13,847 bases of DNA from JBBDWJ01 sp040902925. Lineage in GTDB: Bacteria > Acidobacteriota > Terriglobia > Bryobacterales > UBA6623. The position numbers were made by a program, and so were the translations under genes. The notes below the pieces were generated by a model, which worked only from the letters and a program-made list of their open reading frames with translations, did not search any database and was not told the DNA's origin. The DNA lies in the NCBI GenBank assembly GCA_040902925.1, contig JBBDWJ010000301.1:1-13847 (forward strand), written 5' to 3'. Positions 7,815 through 13,847 of this stretch are shown here, piece after piece (position 1 is the stretch's first letter; every line of letters starts with the position of its first letter).

Positions 7815-8984
7815 TCACCAATCGAGGATCGCCCCATCGGCGGCGCGCGCCGCGGCGGTGTGTTGCACCTCGGGCTGATAAGGGTGCCGCGCGGCGGCGG
7901 CTTCGTCCACGTCGATGCCTAACCCCGGCTCCTCGGGCGGCAGCCAGTAGCCGTTCTCGTGACGAAGGCTGCGGCGGACGACCTCGTCGCGCCACGGCAC
8001 GTCGCTGAGCATGTCTTCCTGAATCAGAAAATTCGGCGTCGAAAAATCAAAATGCACCGCCGCCGCTGTCGCGATCGGCCCCAGCGGATTGTGCGGTGCG
8101 ACGCCCATGTAATAGGTCTCGGCCATGGCGGCGATTTTCTTGGCCTCGAGCAGGCCGCCGCAGTGGCACAGGTCGGGCTGAATCACGTGTACGGCTTGCT
8201 GCTCGAACACTTCGCGGAAGCCGAAGCGCGTCACCAGCCGCTCGCCCGATGCGATCGGGACACGTACGGCGCGCTTGACCTCGGCCATCGCCGGAATATT
8301 TTCCGGCGGCACGACTTCTTCGCAAAAAAACGGCCGCGCCGGCTCCATCGCCTGAATGTATTGGATCGCCATGGCCGGCGAGGTGCGGCCGTGAAAATCG
8401 ACCATCAGATCGATGCTATCGCCGACTCCTTCGCGCAGCTTCTCCATCAGCTCGCCGACCTTTTTCACCGGCGGCACACCCATCAGCGGCTCAGAGTAAG
8501 GCACGAAAACTACCTTGACGGCGGTGTAGCCGCGGTCGATGACTTCGAGGGCCAGATCAATCACGGGGCCGGCGTCGAACGACTCGTAGACGGCTTTCAT
8601 CTGTCCACCGCCGAGGTGAGTGTACATGCGAACCTTGTCGCGAACGGCGCCGCCAAGCAGTCGGTAAACCGGTACTCCTAGGGTCTTACCCCAGATATCC
8701 CAGCAGGCTTGCTCGATGCCCGAAATCGCTGACATGCCGATCGGCCCCATGCGGAAAAACGACTGGCGGTAGAGCTTCTGGTAGAGAAACTCGATGCGCG
8801 TGGGGTCCTCGCCGATGACGAGCGGCTCGAAATCCTTGATCGCGCCGGCGACAGAATTCGTTTTCCACTCCAGAGTCGCTTCTCCCCAGCCATAGAGCCC
8901 GGCCTGGTCGGTTACGACCTTGACGAACACCCAGTTGCGCATCTCGGCGTTGACGACGACGGTTTCGAGCTTTGTGATTTTCAG
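7815..8984 (-). CDS. dgoD: D-galactonate dehydratase-like enolase-superfamily enzyme
   Basis: A mandelate racemase/muconate lactonizing superfamily enzyme, 389 aa from the CTG at 8984. The expected reaction is Mg-dependent dehydration of D-galactonate or a related sugar acid to a 2-keto-3-deoxy acid in the cytoplasm. Visible active-site residues are metal ligands Asp196, Glu222 and Glu248, and catalytic His198 (DFH) and His298 (APHNPLGP). All lie at a constant offset of 13 from the E. coli DgoD positions as I recall them. The CTG start restores the family N-terminus (KITKLET) and has AAGGAG (8991-8996) six bases upstream. An in-frame TGA at 8988-8990 blocks anything longer, and the first in-frame ATG (8942) would cut off the first beta strand. 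Exact substrate is uncertain, as the superfamily is promiscuous. No kinase, aldolase or transporter gene is nearby. Confidence 0.85.
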   Translation of the reverse strand: MKITKLETVVVNAEMRNWVFVKVVTDQAGLYGWGEATLEWKTNSVAGAIKDFEPLVIGEDPTRIEFLYQKLYRQSFFRMGPIGMSAISGIEQACWDIWGKTLGVPVYRLLGGAVRDKVRMYTHLGGGQMKAVYESFDAGPVIDLALEVIDRGYTAVKVVFVPYSEPLMGVPPVKKVGELMEKLREGVGDSIDLMVDFHGRTSPAMAIQYIQAMEPARPFFCEEVVPPENIPAMAEVKRAVRVPIASGERLVTRFGFREVFEQQAVHVIQPDLCHCGGLLEAKKIAAMAETYYMGVAPHNPLGPIATAAAVHFDFSTPNFLIQEDMLSDVPWRDEVVRRSLRHENGYWLPPEEPGLGIDVDEAAAARHPYQPEVQHTAAARAADGAILDW

Positions 8985-8990
8985 GGTTCA

Positions 8991-8996
8991 CTCCTT
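8991..8996 (-). promoter_or_regulatory. Ribosome binding site that decides the CTG start of the dehydratase
   Basis: On the minus strand AAGGAG stands six bases before CTG 8984, an ideal spacing. The only other nearby start at a similar position is the GTG at 8991-8989, which overlaps this site and is out of frame with the enzyme. Confidence 0.7.
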
Positions 8997-9148
8997 GGCC
9001 ACCCTAGCGGGTTCGAGCTGGGGTGCTTCGCTTCCAGATCGGGATTGTAACTCAGACGTACCCCTCGGCCGCCAACCCCTATGCCGCCCGTGGGTTACCC
9101 CTTCGGATGGGAAGGGAGCGACCTCTTTTCTCAGGAGGAACCAAAACG

Positions 9149-9177
9149 GGAACAAATCGCGCCCAGCCGGTGTCTAA
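9149..9177 (+). promoter_or_regulatory. RpoE-type (ECF) promoter of the sigma/anti-sigma operon
   Basis: GGAACAA at 9149-9155 and GTCTAA at 9172-9177 are separated by 16 bases. This closely fits the ECF/RpoE pattern GGAACTT-N16-GTCTAA. The transcript would start near 9184, giving a leader of about 60 bases before the sigma gene. Its place directly before an ECF sigma gene suggests autoregulation, the usual arrangement for this family. Confidence 0.6.
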
Positions 9178-9242
9178 AGTCCCCAGGCGGTCCTAAAATG
9201 TTGGATTGTCAGCCTCGAAGCCAGTTGATACGCTAAGAGGCG

Positions 9243-9908
9243 ATGGACACTCCGGGAAGCCCGCTGATGCCGGAATTTCAGACCATTACGACGCGCATGA
9301 GCGACAGCGACGTGGAGTTGCTGGGGCGATTGCGGCAAGGGTCTTCGCAGGCGTTCGAGGAACTCATCGACGCCTATCAGGGTCCGGTGTTCGGTTTCGT
9401 TTATCGCCTCTTGGAAGACCCTTCGGAAGCCTCGGATGTGGTGCAGGACGTTTTCCTGAAGGTGTACCGCAAGCTGAGCGATTTTCGGGGTGACTGCAGT
9501 CTCAAGACCTGGATCTACCGCATTGCTATCCATGAGGCTTCCAACCGGCGGCGCTGGTTTTTCCGCCACCGGCAACGGGAAAGGCCACTAGACGCCGAGG
9601 GGGATGAAGACGGCTTCCAGTGGGAACGGCTAAAGGACCAGGGCGATACACCCTTCGACGCCCTGCAGCGCCGCGAGCAGAAAGAGATCATCGCCCAGGC
9701 ATTACGCAGCATGGATAAGCGGCTGCGCGTGGCGCTGGTGCTGCGCGATATCGAAGGTCTCAGCTACAACGAAATCGCCGAAACGCTGCAGATTTCGTTG
9801 GGCACCGTAAAATCGAGGATTCTCCGCGGCCGGGAAGCCCTCAAAACAAGGCTACGCCGTCAGGCGCCGGAATTGGTACCCGATGGCTGCGTCCTACAGA
9901 CTGAGTAA
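9243..9908 (+). CDS. ECF (RpoE-like) RNA polymerase sigma factor
   Basis: A 221-aa extracytoplasmic-function sigma factor. Region 2 (about 37-104) contains AFEELIDAYQGPVFGFVYRL, the DVVQDVF polymerase-binding motif and KTWIYRIA. Region 4 (about 149-203) contains LRVALVLRDIEGLSYNEIA and the helix-turn-helix ending GTVKSRILRGREAL. There is no region 1 or 3. It would direct polymerase to GGAAC/GTCTAA-type promoters when released by the protein encoded five bases downstream. The start at 9243 has AAGAGG only two bases upstream, so spacing is tight; ATG 9267 or 9297 are possible and would trim only residues before region 2. Confidence 0.93.
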   Translation: MDTPGSPLMPEFQTITTRMSDSDVELLGRLRQGSSQAFEELIDAYQGPVFGFVYRLLEDPSEASDVVQDVFLKVYRKLSDFRGDCSLKTWIYRIAIHEASNRRRWFFRHRQRERPLDAEGDEDGFQWERLKDQGDTPFDALQRREQKEIIAQALRSMDKRLRVALVLRDIEGLSYNEIAETLQISLGTVKSRILRGREALKTRLRRQAPELVPDGCVLQTE

Positions 9909-9913
9909 TTGCC

Positions 9914-10594
9914 ATGAAAACGCGTTGGGCAGAACGAAATATGGAGGCCTACGTCGACGGCGACCTAGGACTGCTGTCGCGTTGGCTCATGCGGCTTCAC
10001 TTGGCCTACGCGCCGGATTTGTACGAGGAATATGAAGCGCGCGAGGCCGCCGAATCGATCGGCGCGCTGATGCGGCATCTTTCCGCGGTTCAGCCTCCGG
10101 CCGGGTTGCGTACCCGCATCAAGCTGGCGGTGTCGCGCGAATCTTCGCCGCGCCGCTGGTCGCGCTGGAGGCTGCACCTGGACAATCTGATGCGTCCGTT
10201 GGCGGTGCCCGCGGCCGGCGGCTTCCTGGCCGCGGTGACGTCGTTCATGATCCTGATCGGCAGCGTCGGCATGGGCCCGCGCATGTTCGCCGAAGACGTG
10301 CCCCTGAGTTTCTTCAACAAGGCCTTTGTGGCCTATCCGGAGATGAGCATGCCGTCGCCTTTCTCGATATCCGAGGAGACGGTCGTGCTGGCGTTCATCG
10401 ACGGCGACGGCAATGTCTATGACTTCCGGGTGATCTCCAACGACGGACGGCGTACGCACCCGAAACTAGCGGCCGAGCTTGCCTCGGCGCTGGTAACCAC
10501 TCGCTTTGAGCCGGCGATGAGTTTTGGGCGGGCCGTCCCCGGCACGCTTTTGATTACCTTCCGGCCGGCCGACCAGGTCGAAGTTCGCGGTTGA
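9914..10594 (+). CDS. Cysteine-free anti-sigma-like membrane protein with TonB-C-like domain
   Basis: A 226-aa protein beginning five bases after the sigma gene with no clear ribosome site, so translation is probably coupled. The N-terminus (MEAYVDGDL, 10-18; LMRLHLA, 25-31) aligns in spirit with zinc-binding anti-sigma domains, but both zinc cysteines are missing and the whole protein has no Cys. One membrane segment lies at about 97-120. The outer part ends in a domain (about 155-217) with VVLAFIDGDGNVYDFRVIS, a helical stretch and RFEPAMSFGRAVPGTLLITF, which resembles the TonB C-terminal domain. The likely role is to hold the sigma factor at the inner membrane and release it on a periplasmic cue. 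Recognition rests on position and architecture; sequence similarity to known anti-sigma factors is weak. Confidence 0.7.
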   Translation: MKTRWAERNMEAYVDGDLGLLSRWLMRLHLAYAPDLYEEYEAREAAESIGALMRHLSAVQPPAGLRTRIKLAVSRESSPRRWSRWRLHLDNLMRPLAVPAAGGFLAAVTSFMILIGSVGMGPRMFAEDVPLSFFNKAFVAYPEMSMPSPFSISEETVVLAFIDGDGNVYDFRVISNDGRRTHPKLAAELASALVTTRFEPAMSFGRAVPGTLLITFRPADQVEVRG

Positions 10595-10656
10595 TTTTGA
10601 CCGCTGGGTTCGGCAAAGCAACAACCCGTCTTCTGAAGCTTTGTTTCCAAGTGGAA

Positions 10657-10821
10657 ATCGCCGCAGGCGATCCGAGCCCCGCTCGCGAGAGTGGGGTTTA
10701 CATTCTTCCGAAAAACCCGGGATTGTGTAGCGAGCCCGGCTACTGCTTTATAGCGCGTTTAGGCGGTCAGGTTTTGGTGGCCCCACCCTTGCGGATGGGG
10801 CTCGGATCGCCTGCCAGCGAT
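10657..10821. repeat. Long inverted-repeat (REP/MITE-like) element between convergent genes
   Basis: Two 34-base arms, 10663-10696 and 10781-10814, are inverted copies. The outer 18 bases are identical, as are the last five; the 11 bases between differ at seven positions. Each arm also folds on itself: the left as CCCCGCTC, loop GCGA, GAGTGGGG with one G-T pair; the right as CCCCACCC, loop TTGC, GGATGGGG with one mismatch. Small hairpins cap the ends: ATCGCC 10657-10662 with GGCGAT 10666-10671, and ATCGC 10806-10810 with GCGAT 10817-10821. The 84 bases between the arms hold one more hairpin, GTAGC and GCTAC around GAGCCCG. There is no credible gene inside. It fills the gap between the convergent anti-sigma and DUF1801 genes, a usual place for REP-type elements. 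It may also stop transcription from both sides. Confidence 0.75.
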
Positions 10822-10841
10822 GTCCTTGTTGAATGCCGACT

Positions 10842-11306
10842 CTAACGGCCGCTGCTTTTTCGCTTTGAATCCGGGATCTTTGATCGAGGCGCTGTGGGGC
10901 TTCCTTCGGCGCGGTTCAGCTTGACCGCCGCCCGCACCAGTTCCTGCACGAGCTTCTTGCGGATCAGGTCGGGGCCGGTCAGCTTAATGTGGCGCATGCG
11001 GTCCCCTTCCCCTTCCAAAAACCCTCGCGGCGCCAGCAGGTCAGCCCCTCTCCAGAACCCCAGCGTTATGTGATTCGCGTTCACGCGCAGGAAGCAGAAC
11101 GGGCCGTGGTCGTCCCACACCGGCTGGCTCCATTTCATGGCTGCTGTAGATTGCGGCGCGGCGGATTCGATCAGCTCTCGTAGCTGCATCAGCACCTGCC
11201 TGCGCCAACCGTCGAAACGCGCGATGTAGTCGTCGACAGACGAAAGCGGCCGCTCGTTGGCGGCAACAGCGGCCGTGGTTTTTGCCCTTGGCATCGCCAT
11301 CAGCAT
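10842..11306 (-). CDS. DUF1801 (YdhG-like) domain protein
   Basis: A 154-aa protein of the DUF1801 family, small cytoplasmic proteins of unknown biochemical function. Family signatures: VDDYIARFDGWRRQVLMQLRELI (24-46, shown by its spaced hydrophobic residues), AAMKWSQPVW (55-64), HITLGFWRGA (79-88) and GEGDRMRHIKL (99-109). The basic tail after about 135 is variable. ATGs at 11306, 11300 and 11294 are all possible; none has a good ribosome site and all precede the domain. The gene converges on the anti-sigma gene across the inverted-repeat element. Confidence 0.8.
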   Translation of the reverse strand: MLMAMPRAKTTAAVAANERPLSSVDDYIARFDGWRRQVLMQLRELIESAAPQSTAAMKWSQPVWDDHGPFCFLRVNANHITLGFWRGADLLAPRGFLEGEGDRMRHIKLTGPDLIRKKLVQELVRAAVKLNRAEGSPTAPRSKIPDSKRKSSGR

Positions 11307-11387
11307 AGCTGAACCGCTTGCGGCGGCAGGCAGTCAGGGCATGATAGAGATTTCCCCGGAACTCACGCCCCGAGTTACAAGCATGAC

Positions 11388-11434
11388 GCCCCTCGCGGGG
11401 CTGCCGAGGTCCTTGCCGACGATCCCGCCGTCGG
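11388..11434. repeat. Two adjacent perfect hairpins in an intergenic gap
   Basis: GCCCC 11388-11392 pairs with GGGGC 11397-11401 around TCGC. CCGACG 11416-11421 pairs with CGTCGG 11429-11434 around a seven-base loop. They lie in the 207-base gap between the 126-aa gene and the DUF1801 gene. No T-run follows on either strand, so intrinsic termination is doubtful; they could slow transcript decay or be remnants of a repeat family. Nothing else is seen in the gap. Confidence 0.4.
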
Positions 11435-11513
11435 GGTCGATAACGGAAAACCCAGGTCGATGGTTTAACACCTTGCCAACACGCCCGGCCCGGAATGGCA
11501 GACGATAACCCGG

Positions 11514-11894
11514 CTAGTCGGCGGTGCGGATGTCGAGGATGCGGGAAGTGGTGATGGTTTGATATTCCGGGTGCTGGAATTCGAGGTGCATTCCGCGGCC
11601 GATGAAGGCTACTTTGAGCATCGAGCCGCCCCAACTGGAGCCGTGGATGCTGACCAGCACGGGGTCCGGACAAAACTTCGGATGGCCGGAAATGAGGGCC
11701 TTTCCAGGCCCCTGAATTACCAGCACATAGGCGCGGTTTTCTGTTTTTACTTCGAGCGCCGAGCCGTCGGGCAGGTTTTCGAGATGAACCCCGCCTTCGA
11801 TCTCCGATTGGATAATCCGGCGGTTGACCTCCTCGCTGAAGTTGGCCAGCCCCAGAAACAGATTCGGATTCGTTTCTGTGTTCGGAGTCGACAT
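11514..11894 (-). CDS. Unrecognised 126-aa protein
   Basis: I do not recognise a family. The protein is soluble, with no signal peptide or membrane segment. Residues 6-30 look helical (NTETNPNLFLGLANF onward) and the rest is predominantly beta, with GSALEVKTENRAYVLVIQG, a GHPKFCPDP turn, GSSWGGSMLKVAFIGRGMHLEF and a Thr-rich end. There is a single Cys. It may be a small beta-barrel or sandwich protein. A start at ATG 11894 fits a TATAAT nine bases upstream, and no ribosome site is visible. Its codon use resembles that of its neighbours, which favours a real gene. Confidence 0.7.
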   Translation of the reverse strand: MSTPNTETNPNLFLGLANFSEEVNRRIIQSEIEGGVHLENLPDGSALEVKTENRAYVLVIQGPGKALISGHPKFCPDPVLVSIHGSSWGGSMLKVAFIGRGMHLEFQHPEYQTITTSRILDIRTAD

Positions 11895-11903
11895 CGAAAG
11901 GCG

Positions 11904-11909
11904 ATTATA
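11904..11909 (-). promoter_or_regulatory. Perfect TATAAT -10 box, near-leaderless promoter
   Basis: On the minus strand a full-consensus TATAAT ends nine bases before the ATG at 11894. Transcription would start within about three bases of the start codon, so the message would be leaderless or nearly so, which fits the lack of a ribosome site. No strong -35 hexamer is seen. Confidence 0.55.
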
Positions 11910-12002
11910 AACTACTCGGCGCCGGCAAGCCTACTGGCACAATCGTACTAATGCCGGCAAACCTTTCGCCTATTCCCGAAGACCCAAACCCGTTGCCATC
12001 TG

Positions 12003-13847
12003 TTACTTGCCCTTGCTCAGCCGGCGGAAGTACTCGGCCACGGCTTCGCGGTATTGCTCGGGCACCGGTTCGCTGACAATGGCGCGCACCTCGGTATTTT
12101 CGGCCGTCTCGACCTGGCGGCGAACCTGTAGTTCCAACTGCTCGATCAGACCCAGCATGCGCTGGTATTCGGATTCGAGCAGCTCGGGGTTGCCGCGGAA
12201 ACGAGATTCGGGCAGGCTGCGGACAAACTTGCGAATCTCTTCTAGGTCTTCGTTGTAGACACCCCGCGAGCGGAGCTCGTTGGTCAGCTCGGGGATCTGG
12301 CCGGCGCCTTCGCGCAGCGCCTGCTCCATGGCGGCGCGGGTCTGCGGGTCGGCGGCCCGCATGCCGCTCGGCCGGCCCCAATCGCCGTAGTTGGCGGCAC
12401 TTGGCGATGTGGCGCGGGGCCCGTTCTGGCCGCCTCCGCCGCGTCCCGAGCCGGGCTGCGTGCCTTCGCGGCCCTGGTTTCCCGACGCCAAGCCATTGCC
12501 GGGCTGCGAGCCCTGCTGGCCGCCTTGCCCCTGGCCTTGACCTTGCTGGCCCTGTTGACCCTGTTGGCCGCCTTGGCCCTGCTGACCCGGCTGTTGGCCC
12601 TGGCCCTGCTGGCCGGGCTGCTCGCCCTGGCCTTGTTGACCTTGGCCCTGCTGGCCTTGCTGATCGCCGGGACGCTGGCCGAATCCGGCGGATTCTTCGA
12701 GCTGGCGGCGCAGGTCTTCCAGGCGGGCGAGCGATCGGTCCAAGCCCTGTTCCTGGCCGCTGCCGCCTTCGGCCCCTGCTTGCCGCTCAGCGTCCCGCAT
12801 GCGGTCGCGGAACTCTTCGAGCGCGCGGGTGACGGCGTCTTCACTGCTGGCGATGTAGGGAGCGGCGCCCTGGCGAATATATTCGGCGGCCACTCGCAAA
12901 CGGGTGGAGACTTCCTCCTGCTGCAGATCGACCAGGGCTTCGCGCACTCTGGTGGCGGTCTTGCGCTGCTCGCCGCCCATGCTGCGGATGGCCTCCTGCA
13001 TCTGGCGCTCGAGATCTTCGAGCTCCTGGTGCATGGCCAGCTTCTTATCGGACAAGTCGCGTTCCTGCTGCCGGGTGAGGCCGCTTGCGAGGCGCGAGCG
13101 GTTGCGTGTGCGCGAGGATTCGTCGCCGCTGCCCGCGGCGCGCTGCTCGGCGAGCGCCTTGCGGAGCGCTTCGGTGATCTGCGGCGCGATCTCGGCTTGC
13201 TCCTGCGCGAGCTGAGCGGCGCGCTCCTTCATCTCCGACAAGGTGGCCGAAGCGGCCTGCTGGCGCTGCTGGTCTGCCTGGCGCAGCGCTTCCTCGAGAC
13301 GAGCCTGAGCGCGGCTTGCAGCGGCTTGGGCTTGCGACTGGGTCTGGCTTTGCCCCTGGCGGCCCTGCTGGCCTTGCTGGCCCTGTTGCCCTTGCTGGTT
13401 CTGGCTGGCCTGCATATCCTGCGTGGCCTGCTCGAGCTGCTTGATGATGTTGTCGAGGCGCGGCTGTCCGGCGCTTCCCGACGAACCCTGCTGTCCTGAT
13501 TGGCCTTGCTGACCCTGCTGGCCTTGTTGGCCTTGTTGCCCTTGCTGCCCTTGCTGCGCGGACTGCTGGTTCTGGGCCATCTGGCGCTGCTGCAGCTCTT
13601 CGAGCTTGCGCTTTAAATCCTCGGCTTCACGGCGCAGCATTTCCTGCTGCCAGCGCTGGGCGAAGGTCGGATTCTGCTCGCGCTGGCGCTGCTCGGCGAG
13701 CTTTTCCTGGCGCCGGGCCAGCTCGCGAAGTTTTTCGAGCTGCTCATCGATCTCGCGATCGAGCTGCTGCGAAGATGCGCCGCCGCCGGTCTCATACTGG
13801 TTCTTCTCGAGATCCATCTCGAGCTCGAACATCTCGGCGAGATCGCG
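12003..13847 (-). CDS. DUF4175-like Gln/Gly-rich protein, C-terminal part (cut by window edge)
   Basis: The reading frame stays open through the right edge, so the true start lies beyond 13847; an internal ATG at 13832 is not taken as the start. The visible 614 residues begin with DLAEMFELEMDLEKNQYETGG split over the edge, a signature I associate with DUF4175/TIGR02302 proteins, whose N-terminal membrane segments would be off-window. Long charged coiled-coil stretches (EQLEKLRELARRQEKLAEQ and others) alternate with three QQG-rich low-complexity tracts. The C-terminus is compact: WGRPSGMRAADPQTRAAMEQ, then ELTNELRSRGVYNEDLEEIRKF, ending VPEQYREAVAEYFRRLSKGK. Function is unknown; an envelope-associated structural role is inferred. 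Confidence 0.8.
   Translation of the reverse strand, partial: RDLAEMFELEMDLEKNQYETGGGASSQQLDREIDEQLEKLRELARRQEKLAEQRQREQNPTFAQRWQQEMLRREAEDLKRKLEELQQRQMAQNQQSAQQGQQGQQGQQGQQGQQGQSGQQGSSGSAGQPRLDNIIKQLEQATQDMQASQNQQGQQGQQGQQGRQGQSQTQSQAQAAASRAQARLEEALRQADQQRQQAASATLSEMKERAAQLAQEQAEIAPQITEALRKALAEQRAAGSGDESSRTRNRSRLASGLTRQQERDLSDKKLAMHQELEDLERQMQEAIRSMGGEQRKTATRVREALVDLQQEEVSTRLRVAAEYIRQGAAPYIASSEDAVTRALEEFRDRMRDAERQAGAEGGSGQEQGLDRSLARLEDLRRQLEESAGFGQRPGDQQGQQGQGQQGQGEQPGQQGQGQQPGQQGQGGQQGQQGQQGQGQGQGGQQGSQPGNGLASGNQGREGTQPGSGRGGGGQNGPRATSPSAANYGDWGRPSGMRAADPQTRAAMEQALREGAGQIPELTNELRSRGVYNEDLEEIRKFVRSLPESRFRGNPELLESEYQRMLGLIEQLELQVRRQVETAENTEVRAIVSEPVPEQYREAVAEYFRRLSKGK
12511..12664 (-). repeat. 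GQQG-coding low-complexity tract (largest)
   Basis: Repeats of short units coding Gln-Gly-Gln/Gln-Gln-Gly, with occasional Pro and Glu. The units are imperfect at DNA level (CAG/CAA and GGC/GGT/GGG alternate), so protein composition appears to be kept more than the DNA repeat. Confidence 0.75.
13352..13398 (-). repeat. QQG-coding low-complexity tract (middle)
   Basis: Nine-base units coding Gln-Gln-Gly, about four copies, between two coiled-coil stretches of the same protein. Confidence 0.7.
13500..13557 (-). repeat. QQG-coding low-complexity tract (nearest the window edge)
   Basis: About six nine-base units coding Gln-Gln-Gly, followed by a Ser/Gly-rich stretch. Slippage between copies could vary the length among strains. 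Confidence 0.7.

Larger units (their letters stand above)
8985..9242. other. Divergent intergenic region between dehydratase and sigma operon
   Basis: A 258-base region with no gene. It must hold promoters for both directions. The sigma-side promoter is listed separately. On the minus strand a TACAAT-like hexamer about 60 bases before the dehydratase start is the best -10 candidate, without a good -35. Two short hairpins lie side by side: AACCC 9074-9078 with GGGTT 9092-9096, and CCCTTC 9099-9104 with GAAGGG 9111-9116. Neither is followed by a T-run on the plus strand. Confidence 0.55.

Noticed and set aside
7959..8681. Plus-strand open frame opposite the dehydratase
   Set aside because: The product is His/Arg-rich with no family resemblance, while the opposite strand encodes a complete enolase-superfamily enzyme.
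8686..8991. GTG-started frame overlapping the dehydratase start
   Set aside because: Its GTG overlaps the AAGGAG ribosome site, its product is an Arg-rich shadow sequence, and the enzyme frame starting at the nearby CTG explains the ribosome site better.
10607..10628. Possible terminator after the anti-sigma gene (GGGTT with AACCC)
   Set aside because: The stem is only five pairs with a long loop and no T-run follows.
10591..10845. 84-aa open frame across the inverted-repeat element
   Set aside because: It is translated from the palindromic arms, overlaps the end of the anti-sigma gene and has no ribosome site or domain.
12511..12664. Regular short repeats considered as a CRISPR array
   Set aside because: The units are nine bases or fewer, without unique spacers, and lie inside a coding frame as Gln/Gly codons.
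12525..13499. Leu/Ala-rich 'membrane protein' frame opposite the DUF4175-like gene
   Set aside because: Its apparent hydrophobic helices are the antisense reading of the QQG repeats (CTGCTGGCC gives Leu-Leu-Ala). It is an artefact of composition.

Overview
The window is high-GC, densely coding bacterial DNA that looks like Acidobacteriota, probably near Bryobacterales/Solibacter. This is inferred, not searched. The clues are Hanks-type kinases with the MIGQxISHYxIL N-terminus, TPR and PEGA modules in a giant membrane kinase, a short single-domain receiver-like protein with an SLPDGNW motif, a DUF4175-type Gln/Gly-rich protein and a DgoD-like dehydratase. No tRNA, rRNA, CRISPR array, transposase or phage gene was seen.

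Layout. (1) 264-6288, plus strand: two Ser/Thr kinases in tandem. The first has a cytoplasmic kinase, a long TPR region, a Pro/Ala linker, one membrane segment and a large outer part of about six PEGA-like repeats ending in a jelly-roll-like domain. The second is a minimal membrane-anchored kinase. (2) 6289-6553: a non-coding stretch with nested, partly mutually exclusive inverted repeats. It precedes a small receiver-like protein (6554-7045) that has lost the phospho-acceptor Asp and the conserved Lys. (3) 7053-8984, minus strand: a D-galactonate dehydratase-like enolase-superfamily enzyme that apparently starts at CTG, followed 54 bp later by a secreted LamG-like protein. (4) 8985-9242: a divergent regulatory region with an RpoE-type promoter. 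It drives an ECF sigma factor (9243-9908) and a cysteine-free anti-sigma-like membrane protein (9914-10594) whose C-terminus resembles a TonB C-terminal domain. (5) 10657-10821: a long inverted-repeat element between convergent genes. (6) 10842-13847, minus strand: a DUF1801 protein, an unrecognised 126-aa protein with a near-leaderless promoter, and the C-terminal part of a DUF4175-like protein that runs off the right edge.

How the genes may work together. Much of the window is signal transduction. The large kinase could sense envelope or carbohydrate ligands through its outer domains and pass a signal to cytoplasmic partners, possibly including the neighbouring kinase. The sigma/anti-sigma pair is a separate circuit that probably autoregulates. 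The dehydratase and LamG protein suggest sugar-acid use, and the jelly-roll domains give a weak common carbohydrate theme. The links between blocks are inference. The most unusual points are the sensor architecture of the first kinase, the degenerate receiver and its structured leader, the zinc-free anti-sigma factor, the CTG start and the inverted-repeat element.
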